DNA of 7,286 nucleotides from Cellvibrionaceae bacterium (GTDB lineage Bacteria; Pseudomonadota; Gammaproteobacteria; Pseudomonadales; Cellvibrionaceae). Shown here in pieces: positions 1 through 4,980 of this stretch. The stretch lies in contig JAOXRV010000201.1 in NCBI GenBank assembly GCA_025800435.1, forward strand, positions 1 through 7,286, in the 5' to 3' direction. The notes beneath the pieces were generated by a model that was given only the letters and a program-made list of their open reading frames with translations, ran no database searches and had not been told where the DNA came from. Numbering within the stretch: position 1 is the first letter of the stretch; every line of letters begins with the position of its first letter. Position numbers and translations under genes: made by a program.

Positions 1-42
1 TCACTGCGCAGCGCGCCTTGCAGCTGTACGCTTTAGGATCCC

Positions 43-79
43 GCTGAGCATCATCGAGTTATTCAGAGGTGCCCTAGCA
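43..79 (+). repeat. 37-bp direct repeat, copy 1
   Basis: This copy matches positions 101-137 at 34 of 37 bases, in the same orientation, with start points 58 bp apart. The shared core reads ttattcagagg, two variable bases, then ccctagc. The 20-bp core occurs a third time at 4926-4945. It lies in a gene-free edge of the window, downstream of the minus-strand gene at 143-703. It is probably a dispersed intergenic repeat. I see no coding potential and no clear dyad within it. Confidence 0.8.
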
Positions 80-100
80 CAGCCCTGAAAACTCGGTCAT

Positions 101-137
101 GCTGAGCGTCATTGAGTTATTCAGAGGTACCCTAGCA
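101..137 (+). repeat. 37-bp direct repeat, copy 2
   Basis: This is the second tandemly spaced copy, differing from 43-79 at three positions: G for A, T for C and A for G, all transitions. It ends 6 bp before the stop codon of the minus-strand gene at 143-703, so it lies in or near that gene's 3' untranslated region. The 21 bp between the copies are unrelated to the repeat. Confidence 0.8.
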
Positions 138-142
138 GTGAT

Positions 143-703
143 TTAAGCCTGCTCTTCTGCGCCGGCGGGCTCGCTGCGCAGCTGTTCATACTGGTCCGGA
201 TCGACGTATAAGAGCTTAACCACCAGGCTCATTTTACCGTCGCGCGCCTTTAGGGGCTCAACCACCATTACCATCACATTGTAGCGGCCTTCGCTATCTT
301 GGATAACACCGGGGAGGTGTAACAGGGCGGCATCGCTGCTTTGCTCGGTGAGGATATTCAGATCGCCTTTGGCCTCCAGGGTTTGAGCAATAATTTGAAC
401 CAGGGCTCGTACGGATGCCTCGAACGAAGGAAAGTTAAAAGGGCCGCGAAACTCACGGTAATCCAGTTTGATTTTTAATGGCAGCTCCAGCTTTTGCTCT
501 TCGCCGGTCTCTTTATTGCTGGCGCTCAGGGTTAAGGTGCCCACCCCCAGGCCCTTGCCTGCTTTGAGGTCTTTGAGGGCTGCCTTGGCTTTATCCTTGG
601 GCTGCTTGACAAAAATTTGATGCAAAATGCGACAGGATAGGTCGGCGACCTGTACCAGGTTTAATTGGAAATTGCGCTGTGGCTGTGCAGCTTGTTCTGC
701 CAT
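143..703 (-). CDS. Conserved-looking hypothetical protein, 186 aa
   Basis: I do not recognise this family. The protein has no signal peptide and no membrane segment and looks cytoplasmic. It mixes charged helical stretches (residues 34-50, rich in Lys and Ala) with alternating hydrophobic stretches typical of beta strands (about 52-85 and 140-168, including VMVMVVEPL and LVVKLLYV). The C-terminus is acidic. There is one cysteine near residue 24 and no obvious catalytic motif. The start fits: GAG in AAAGAGAC lies about 10 bases upstream of the ATG. It follows fur on the same strand after 77 bp containing a hairpin, so co-transcription is possible but uncertain. Base composition matches its neighbours. 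That it is a real gene is supported by length, a balanced protein composition and the absence of a better frame; its function is unknown. Confidence 0.75.
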   Translation of the reverse strand: MAEQAAQPQRNFQLNLVQVADLSCRILHQIFVKQPKDKAKAALKDLKAGKGLGVGTLTLSASNKETGEEQKLELPLKIKLDYREFRGPFNFPSFEASVRALVQIIAQTLEAKGDLNILTEQSSDAALLHLPGVIQDSEGRYNVMVMVVEPLKARDGKMSLVVKLLYVDPDQYEQLRSEPAGAEEQA

Positions 704-743
704 CGGCTAGTCTCTTTATTAAGATTGGGCTTGTTAACAGGCA

Positions 744-763
744 GCCGCAACAGGGGTTGCGGC
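744..763 (-). terminator. Hairpin downstream of fur (possible terminator)
   Basis: A perfect 8-bp inverted repeat, gccgcaac and gttgcggc, encloses a 4-base loop and begins 17 bp past the fur stop codon. No run of T follows on either strand, so it does not meet the usual intrinsic-terminator pattern. It may attenuate read-through into the 143-703 gene or protect the 3' end of fur mRNA. Confidence 0.4.
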
Positions 764-780
764 GAAGTAAGGTAGGGGCC

Positions 781-1194
781 CTAGTTAGTTTCAGTGGGCT
801 TAACGTAGAGCACCATGCTGTGACCGACGATTTCGTAACCGTGCTCGGCGGCGATCTGCTCTTGCAAACGCTCGATCTCTTCGTTGTGGAACTCGATCAC
901 ATCGCCAGTGTCGGTACAAACCATGTGGTCATGATGATCACCCCGAGCCAGTTCAAACACCGAGTGACCGCCATCAAAATTATGCCGCACCACCAGGCCC
1001 GCGCCTTCAAATTGAGTCAATACCCGGTAGACCGTGGCAAGGCCAACGTCTTCACCGGCTTCCATCAGGCTCTTGTAGACATCTTCGGCGCTCAGATGAT
1101 GCTGCTCGGAGGACTCCAAGATTTGCAGGATTTTTACCCGCGGCAGAGTCACTTTCAGCCCAGCTTTACGCAATTCCTGGTTTTCAACTGCCAT
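781..1194 (-). CDS. fur: Ferric uptake regulator Fur
   Basis: Fur is a dimeric cytoplasmic repressor that binds Fe(II) and then blocks promoters of iron-uptake genes. The 137-aa length is typical of the Pseudomonas-type protein. The winged-helix DNA-binding domain covers about residues 1-82, with the recognition region around GLATVYRVLTQF (51-62); the dimerisation domain follows. The metal ligands known from family structures are all present at matching positions: H33, E81, H88 and H90 for one site, and H87, D89, E108 and H125 for the other. Only one cysteine (C93) remains; the CxxC pair and C-terminal cysteines of E. coli Fur are absent, as I recall for Pseudomonas Fur, so this is not a defect. 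The start is supported by similarity from residue 1 and by a GGGGGA stretch a few bases upstream. It diverges from bamE across 79 bp. I see no convincing Fur box there. Confidence 0.97.
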   Translation of the reverse strand: MAVENQELRKAGLKVTLPRVKILQILESSEQHHLSAEDVYKSLMEAGEDVGLATVYRVLTQFEGAGLVVRHNFDGGHSVFELARGDHHDHMVCTDTGDVIEFHNEEIERLQEQIAAEHGYEIVGHSMVLYVKPTETN

Positions 1195-1210
1195 TTTTCC
1201 CCCAAGAGTC

Positions 1211-1240
1211 TTCTCAGATTTGAATAAGTTCAGGTATTAT
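1211..1240 (+). promoter_or_regulatory. Candidate bamE promoter in the fur-bamE divergent gap
   Basis: TTCTCA (1211-1216) and TATTAT (1235-1240) match the sigma-70 -35 and -10 boxes at 4 and 5 of 6 bases, with an 18-bp spacer, and would start transcription about 25-30 bases before the bamE ATG. The opposite strand of the same segment reads GATAAT (1236-1241), a possible fur -10, so divergent promoters may overlap. This is inferred from pattern only. Confidence 0.35.
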
Positions 1241-1273
1241 CCCCTATTCGCCTAACCAAGTGGAACCCCCGAT

Positions 1274-1627
1274 ATGCAAAAACCGTTTATGCTACTGATT
1301 ACCAGCCTCTGTTTAGTGCTCTTAGGCGGCTGTTCCTACCTTAAATTCCCAGGGGTTTACAGCCTAGACATCCAGCAGGGCAATATTGTCACCCAGGAGA
1401 TGGTCGATCAGCTCAAACCGGGCATGACTAAGCGCCAGGTACGCTTTGTACTGGGCACACCGCTAGTGGCCGATACCTTTAACCCAGACCGCTGGGATTA
1501 TTACTACAGCTTGAAAGACGCCAAGGGCAATATCACTAAAGAAAGCCTGACCGTGTTTTTTACCGACGACAAGCTCACCCGCTTTAGCGGCGATTTCCGC
1601 CCCGGTGGCGACAGCGCCAAGCAATAG
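1274..1627 (+). CDS. bamE: Outer-membrane assembly lipoprotein BamE (SmpA/OmlA)
   Basis: BamE is a small lipoprotein subunit of the BAM complex, which inserts beta-barrel proteins into the outer membrane; it supports the BamA-BamD interaction. The 117-aa product has a lipoprotein signal peptide with lipobox LGGC, making C20 the lipidated residue. Serine at +2 predicts sorting to the outer membrane. The mature part carries family hallmarks: a YSLDIQQGN segment, GMTKRQVRFVLGTP (about 50-63) and the DRWDYYYS stretch (about 72-79). The C-terminus is short, without a long extension. The Shine-Dalgarno is weak (GTGGAA about 8 bases upstream). The gene converges on rnfH with only 3 bp between the stop codons. 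The link to fur on one side and rnfH/ratA on the other is the usual gammaproteobacterial order. Confidence 0.96.
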   Translation: MQKPFMLLITSLCLVLLGGCSYLKFPGVYSLDIQQGNIVTQEMVDQLKPGMTKRQVRFVLGTPLVADTFNPDRWDYYYSLKDAKGNITKESLTVFFTDDKLTRFSGDFRPGGDSAKQ

Positions 1628-1654
1628 CCGCTAAGCGGTGGCAGCCTTAGCGGC
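1627..1654. terminator. Hairpin at the bamE/rnfH convergence
   Basis: gccgctaag (1627-1635) and cttagcggc (1646-1654) are perfect 9-bp inverted repeats around a 10-base loop. A shorter palindrome, ccgct-a-agcgg, lies within 1628-1638. The hairpin starts on the last base of the bamE stop codon and overlaps the final codons of rnfH. No T-run follows it on either strand, so a bidirectional terminator or 3'-end stabiliser is only a guess. Confidence 0.4.
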
Positions 1655-1948
1655 CCGGCGACGGCGCACCTCTTTAGGGTCGCTGATCAAGGGCCGATAG
1701 ATCTCGACCCTATCCCCTTCCTGCATCAGATAGTCATTGGCTTTGGCCAAACCCTTGGTGCCCAGCGCCTGGCCAAAAATACCCAATTTGGCTGTCGCCA
1801 TATCAATTTCAGGGAAGACCTTGGCAATGCCGGATTTCTCCACCGCTTGCACCGCAGTGGTGCCGGGCTCAACCAATAGAGCAATGATCTTTTGCTTATC
1901 GGGCAGGGCGTAGGCCACCTCTACACTAATGGTTTCTATATCGCTCAT
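1631..1948 (-). CDS. rnfH: RnfH-family ubiquitin-fold protein (RatB)
   Basis: This is a small RnfH/UPF0125 family protein of 105 aa, predicted to have a beta-grasp (ubiquitin-like) fold. The C-terminal signature GDRVEIYRPLISDPKEVRRRR (residues 78-98) is diagnostic. The family was named after an rnf electron-transport cluster in Rhodobacter, and as ratB in E. coli because it adjoins ratA; its molecular job is not established. The protein is cytoplasmic, with no signal peptide. It is the last gene of the transporter-ratA-rnfH operon. An AGGA Shine-Dalgarno overlaps the ratA stop codon, 7 bases before this ATG, which suggests coupled translation. Its stop lies 3 bp from that of bamE. Confidence 0.93.
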   Translation of the reverse strand: MSDIETISVEVAYALPDKQKIIALLVEPGTTAVQAVEKSGIAKVFPEIDMATAKLGIFGQALGTKGLAKANDYLMQEGDRVEIYRPLISDPKEVRRRRAAKAATA

Positions 1949-1957
1949 ATCCGCGTC

Positions 1958-2404
1958 CTATAGCAGTTGAGGTTTACCGTAAACCTGTTCGGCCCGCCGG
2001 CACAGGGAGGCCACCTGCTGATTGGCCACCGATTCAAATAATTTGCCACCGGCACCTTGCACCACCGGGTTATCAAAACTAAAGGCCAGTTGCAGCATTA
2101 CTTTACAGGCCGTGGGCGACAGCGCCTCAAAGCCCCAAAACCCCTGAAACTCAGAGAAGGGCCCCTCGACCAGCTCCATTACCATCAAATCCGGGGCACG
2201 CAGGGTATTGCGGGTGGTAAAACTTTGTTTGATCCCAGCCCGGCTCAAAGTGAGACTGGCGACCACGAAATTGTCCTCGCGCTGGCGCACTGTGGCACCA
2301 ATACAACCGTCCATATACTCGGGGTAGGATTCAATATCACCAATCAAATTAAACATTTGCTCTTGGGAATAAGCCACCAGGGCACTGCGTTCAATGTGTT
2401 GCAT
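1958..2404 (-). CDS. ratA: RatA / Coq10-like START-domain protein
   Basis: The 148-aa protein belongs to the SRPBCC/START superfamily (Coq10 and E. coli RatA/YfjG). Family features are visible: an N-terminal RSALVAYSQEQMFNLIGDIESYPEY block (residues 6-30), the AGIKQSFTTRN strand (56-66), VEGPFSEFQGFW (79-90) and a long C-terminal helix (about 112-142). In mitochondria and bacteria, Coq10-type proteins bind ubiquinone or lipid and aid respiration. E. coli RatA was also reported to act as a toxin hindering 70S ribosome formation, and that role is debated. The quinone-related role seems more likely here, as an inference. The start is well supported: AAGGA lies just upstream and overlaps the stop of the transporter gene, 7 bp away. 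There is no signal peptide. Confidence 0.94.
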   Translation of the reverse strand: MQHIERSALVAYSQEQMFNLIGDIESYPEYMDGCIGATVRQREDNFVVASLTLSRAGIKQSFTTRNTLRAPDLMVMELVEGPFSEFQGFWGFEALSPTACKVMLQLAFSFDNPVVQGAGGKLFESVANQQVASLCRRAEQVYGKPQLL

Positions 2405-2411
2405 CGTTTCC

Positions 2412-3803
2412 TTAGCTCAGCATGCGCTGAATAACAGGCAGGAAGAAAATAATATATATCAATATAGGTGCCACGTATTTTAACAGCAACAGCCAGCCAT
2501 TAAAGCGAAACTTAGATTCGCGCTTAAAGCCCTCGCGCACCATGCTCTCGGGCAACAGCCAGCCCACCATTACCGCCATCAGCAAACCCACCGTGGGCAT
2601 CAGAATATTGGCGACCAAATAATCCAACAGCTGGGAGAAATCCATCCCCAGCAACAGCTCCACCTGCTGCCACTGGTTAAACGAAGCCAGCACCCCAATG
2701 CCCAAGGCCCAGGCAATGGTACCGGCCAGCACCGCCGCCTGGGGCCGGGCCCAGCCGCGGTCTTGCAAGTGAGCCACGAAAGGCTCCATTAATGGGATGG
2801 TAGAGCTAAGCGCCACCAGGGTGATAATGCCGTAAAACCAGACCGCCAGCTGATGGCCGTCGGCCATTTGCGCGAACACCACCGGCAGACGCACAAACAG
2901 TGACTCGGGGCCGGCACTGGGCTCCATGCCCGGCAGGGCAAACACCAGTGACAAGGTCACCAGGCCGGCCAACACCGCCATAAATAAATCCAGCGCACCA
3001 ATGCGCAGCACCAGCCGCCCCATCTGGCTCTCGCGCGGCAGATAGGCGCTGTAGCTCATCATCACCCCAAGCCCCACCCCCAGGGTGAGAAAGCCGTGGC
3101 CCAGGGCCATCATCAGCGAGTTCCAACCAAACTGCTGCCAGCGCATGCTAAACATCCAGTCGAATGAACGAGCGAAACTGTCGAACTCCACCACCGGCAC
3201 CAGCAGCCCCAGCATGCCCACAAACATTGCCGGCACCAATAACTTAACCACCCAAGACAGCAACCGCAAACCCAGCGCCACCACCAACACCGACACCGCT
3301 ATCAATAAGCTGTGCCACTTGAGCATAGTGGTCTGATCGAGCAAAAAGCGATCGAAGCGGGCGTTGCTGGTGGCCTCAGTCAGGCCCGCAAACTGCTGCT
3401 GATGGGCCAGCTGTAAATACTCCAGCCCCCAGCCCCCCATGACGCTGTAGATAGGTAGAATCAACAGGCTGGCGACAATCACCAAGTAACCCACCAGGCG
3501 CCAGCGAATACTGACCCCCGAGCCACGGGCCACGGCGGCCACCGCCGCCACCGGATTGCCGCGGCCAAGACGGCCGATCAACACCTCGGCCAGCATAATC
3601 GGCACCGCCAGCACAACCACACAGAGCAAATATACCAACAGAAACAGCCCACCACCGTGCTCCCCCACCAAATAGGGGAAACGCCAGAAGTTGATCAGGC
3701 TAACCGCCGCCCCGGTGGCGCCCCAAACAAAGGGCCAGTAACCGTGCCAGCGGCTGTGGGTACTGTGGTGGGGGGACAATTGCTGTGTACTGACATCATT
3801 CAT
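2412..3803 (-). CDS. Sodium-dependent NSS/SNF-family transporter, divergent
   Basis: This is an inner-membrane neurotransmitter:sodium symporter family protein of 463 aa, with about 11-12 hydrophobic segments. It probably imports an amino acid or related amine with Na+; the substrate cannot be read from sequence. TM1 aligns with the family motif as GAAVSLINFWRFPYLVGEHGGG (31-52). Asn38 and the gate Arg41 are kept, but two glycines of the unwound TM1 core (LeuT G24 and G26) are Ser35 and Ile37. TM6 reads FLTLGVGLG (238-246), with Gly242 where LeuT has a substrate-contacting serine. TM8 reads ALSSTIPLME (331-340). It heads an operon with ratA and rnfH. The start has only a weak GAG Shine-Dalgarno; a second ATG lies 4 bases downstream but in another frame. 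The residues before TM1 form a polar, His-rich tail. Confidence 0.93.
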   Translation of the reverse strand: MNDVSTQQLSPHHSTHSRWHGYWPFVWGATGAAVSLINFWRFPYLVGEHGGGLFLLVYLLCVVVLAVPIMLAEVLIGRLGRGNPVAAVAAVARGSGVSIRWRLVGYLVIVASLLILPIYSVMGGWGLEYLQLAHQQQFAGLTEATSNARFDRFLLDQTTMLKWHSLLIAVSVLVVALGLRLLSWVVKLLVPAMFVGMLGLLVPVVEFDSFARSFDWMFSMRWQQFGWNSLMMALGHGFLTLGVGLGVMMSYSAYLPRESQMGRLVLRIGALDLFMAVLAGLVTLSLVFALPGMEPSAGPESLFVRLPVVFAQMADGHQLAVWFYGIITLVALSSTIPLMEPFVAHLQDRGWARPQAAVLAGTIAWALGIGVLASFNQWQQVELLLGMDFSQLLDYLVANILMPTVGLLMAVMVGWLLPESMVREGFKRESKFRFNGWLLLLKYVAPILIYIIFFLPVIQRMLS

Positions 3804-3840
3804 ACACTCATGCTAGCACTGGGCCAGTAACCGGGAAAGC

Positions 3841-3988
3841 CTAGCAGCCAGCTGAAAAACTATCTGCGTTGCCTCTGCTGCGTTGGAAACGGGCTCAAAA
3901 TGCTCATTTATTACCTATAAACTCCGCTTTTTCGCCCGTTTCCGCCTTGCAGAGCCTGCCTCGAAAACGTTTTTCAGCAGGCTGCTAT
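3841..3988. repeat. 148-bp imperfect palindromic repeat (MITE-like)
   Basis: The ends form 20-bp inverted repeats, 3841-3860 and 3969-3988, matching at 18 of 20. A second perfect 10-bp pair, ggaaacgggc (3885-3894) and gcccgtttcc (3934-3943), lies inside, and a third short AT-rich pair (3907-3911 and 3917-3921) is near the centre. The whole could fold as one long, interrupted hairpin. It carries no credible gene. From memory, similar sequences with ctgctgaaaaac ends recur in several gammaproteobacterial genomes; I could not check this. It fills most of the gap between the divergent transporter and smpB starts, and no clear target-site duplication is visible. Confidence 0.75.
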
Positions 3989-4008
3989 CCTTTCGCCGAC
4001 CTTGGCTT

Positions 4009-4014
4009 TATAAT
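4009..4014 (+). promoter_or_regulatory. Candidate smpB -10 box (TATAAT)
   Basis: A perfect TATAAT ends only 8 bases before the smpB ATG. No good -35 lies at the usual distance; that position falls in the terminal repeat of the 3841-3988 element. If used, transcription would start at about 4020-4022, giving a leaderless or nearly leaderless message. It may equally be a chance match. Confidence 0.35.
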
Positions 4015-4022
4015 CCGCCGCC

Positions 4023-4496
4023 ATGGCCAAGAAGCAAAAGAAAACCAGTCCCAACACCATCGCCCAGAACAAGCGCGCGCGGTTTGATTACCATATCAGC
4101 GAAACCTTCGAGGCCGGCCTAGAGCTGATGGGCTGGGAAGTGAAAAGCCTGCGCGAGGGCAAGGGCCAGCTCACCGACAGCTATGTGTTTTTCAAAAATG
4201 GCGAAGCGTTTTTGCTCAACGCCCAGATCCAACCCCTGATCAGCGCCTCCACTCACTTTGTCACCGAGCCCACCCGCTCGCGCCGGCTGCTGCTGCACCG
4301 CAAAGAAATTGCCAAGCTGCAACAGGCCACCGAAGCCCAGGGCTACACCGTGGTGGCCCTATCCCTGTACTGGAAAAACCACCTAGTCAAATGCCAAATC
4401 GGCCTGGCCAAAGGTAAACAACAGCACGACAAGCGCGAAACCGAAAAACAACGGGACTGGAACCGCCAAAAACAACGCATACTGCAAAGTCGCTAA
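4023..4496 (+). CDS. smpB: SsrA-binding protein SmpB
   Basis: SmpB binds tmRNA (ssrA) and delivers it to stalled ribosomes for trans-translation, its body mimicking a codon-anticodon stem. At 157 aa it is full length. Family landmarks are in order: NKRARFDYHI (16-25), FEAGLELMGWEVKSLREGK (29-47), DSYVFFKNGEAFLLNAQI (52-69), STHFVTEPTRSRRLLLHRKEI (75-95), GYTVVALSLYWKN (107-119) and GLAKGKQQHDKRE (127-139), followed by the basic C-terminal tail that enters the mRNA channel. The ATG at 4023 gives the expected N-terminus by comparison with the E. coli protein as I remember it. No Shine-Dalgarno is visible upstream, which is unusual here. It diverges from the NSS transporter operon; in E. coli smpB lies next to ratA directly. 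No ssrA gene is recognisable in the window. Confidence 0.97.
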   Translation: MAKKQKKTSPNTIAQNKRARFDYHISETFEAGLELMGWEVKSLREGKGQLTDSYVFFKNGEAFLLNAQIQPLISASTHFVTEPTRSRRLLLHRKEIAKLQQATEAQGYTVVALSLYWKNHLVKCQIGLAKGKQQHDKRETEKQRDWNRQKQRILQSR

Positions 4497-4524
4497 ACTT
4501 CCCCCACCTTTGGTAACAGAACCC

Positions 4525-4637
4525 AGTTTGAGGGGTGGAGGGCACTTTCTCCGTTCCGAAAGCGCGCCGTCCAGGCGCTGGCCCCCGTTTCCTCCAGAAG
4601 CCTAGTCACTACGAAAGCACCCCCCACCCCTCAAACT
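4525..4637. repeat. 113-bp element with 25-bp terminal inverted repeats
   Basis: Arms 4525-4549 and 4613-4637 are complementary at 22 of 25 positions. All three mismatches are A opposite C on the plus strand, hence G opposite U in an RNA read from the minus strand, which would allow an unbroken 25-bp stem. The 63-base interior contains a smaller hairpin, agcgc (4561-4565) with gcgct (4575-4579). The element begins 28 bp past the smpB stop. It may be a mobile palindromic repeat, a 3' end processing structure or a small structured RNA. I do not recognise the family. Confidence 0.75.
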
Positions 4638-4730
4638 TACATCTCGCATGACCTGTGATCACAAGCCTCACCCTCAAAGCTACTAAGCCCCCTCTTCATA
4701 CTGCGATAATTTGAGACCAAACTCGACAGA

Positions 4731-4840
4731 GAGCCTTGTGTTGGTGCTTGCTTCTGGGGGCTTGGGAGCCAGGGATGGCGGACGAGAGCCCCAGGGACGG
4801 GTTTATGCGCCCCCCAGAAGCAAGCACCAACACAAGGCTC
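4731..4840. repeat. 110-bp element with perfect 30-bp inverted repeats
   Basis: Arms 4731-4760 and 4811-4840 are exact reverse complements over 30 bases, with a 50-base loop. The loop carries gccagggatggc and gagccccaggga; from memory, this kind of sequence recurs as an intergenic repeat in many gammaproteobacteria. There is no coding content. A perfect pair of this length implies recent insertion or active maintenance, since random drift would break it. The arms do not fit the integron attC consensus (GTTRRRY / RYYYAAC). Confidence 0.85.
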
Positions 4841-4925
4841 GTCAACGAAGCCCCTAAGCAATAAGCACCAACAACGGTCTATCCGCCATAGAATCCAAAA
4901 CCATTTTGGGGCAGAATCAATCCCT

Positions 4926-4945
4926 TTATTCAGAGGCACCCTAGC
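4926..4945 (+). repeat. Third copy of the intergenic repeat core
   Basis: Twenty bases match the core of the 101-137 repeat at 19 of 20, and that of 43-79 at 18 of 20, in the same orientation but 4.8 kb away. The upstream half of the 37-bp unit is not conserved here. It sits 35 bp before the start codon of the second transporter, so it could overlap that promoter. Confidence 0.7.
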
Positions 4946-4980
4946 CTAGTGCATCTCATAACAACAACGAGAAGACCAGC

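Larger units (their letters stand above)
4497..4980. other. 484-bp intergenic region rich in inverted repeats
   Basis: No credible gene is present. The region holds two long inverted-repeat elements (4525-4637 and 4731-4840), an 11-bp echo of the second element's arm at 4863-4873, and a third copy of the left-edge repeat core (4926-4945). The only sizeable reading frame, minus strand 4637-4939, runs through the palindrome and has unlikely Trp/Cys-rich composition, so I treat it as spurious. The smpB transcript may end in one of these hairpins, and the promoter of the 4981 operon should lie in the last 100 bp, but I could not identify either with confidence. Confidence 0.7.

Noticed and set aside
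781..1194. Fur missing the second cysteine of CxxC, as a damaged zinc site
   Set aside because: Pseudomonas-type Fur normally has a single cysteine here, and all other metal ligands are intact, so this is a family trait.
679..1227. 182-aa plus-strand open frame opposite fur
   Set aside because: It is the antisense shadow of fur, which has strong family identity with all metal ligands in place. The plus-strand translation has no recognisable features.
1215..1245. Fur box for autoregulation between fur and bamE
   Set aside because: One half resembles GATAAT, but the second half does not match the 19-bp or 7-1-7 consensus, so I do not call an operator.
1631..2404. ratA-rnfH (RatA/RatB) as a genuine toxin-antitoxin pair
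   Set aside because: The ratAB name suggests it, but RnfH is not an established antitoxin, RatA belongs to the quinone- or lipid-binding Coq10 group, and the genes sit in a housekeeping block.
2806..3336. Open frames on both strands within the 2412-3803 transporter
   Set aside because: They are alternative-frame shadows in GC-rich membrane-protein sequence. The transporter frame has continuous TM segments and NSS motifs.
3869..4122. Short plus-strand frames overlapping the palindromic element and the start of smpB
   Set aside because: They translate repeat sequence and out-of-frame smpB, with no family resemblance or Shine-Dalgarno.
4731..4840. Integron attC site or CRISPR unit
   Set aside because: The arms do not carry GTTRRRY/RYYYAAC core sites, there is no integrase, and there is only one palindrome with no regular spacer-repeat series.
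4637..4939. 100-aa minus-strand open frame downstream of smpB
   Set aside because: It runs straight through the 30-bp perfect palindrome, is rich in Trp and Cys, and has no convincing Shine-Dalgarno. It is more likely non-coding repeat sequence.
4497..4980. tmRNA gene (ssrA) next to smpB
   Set aside because: I looked for the tRNA-like ends, the GGGGCTG-type 5' end and a tag frame ending in LAA. None is present, and the strong stems here do not form a tmRNA-like acceptor with a CCA end.
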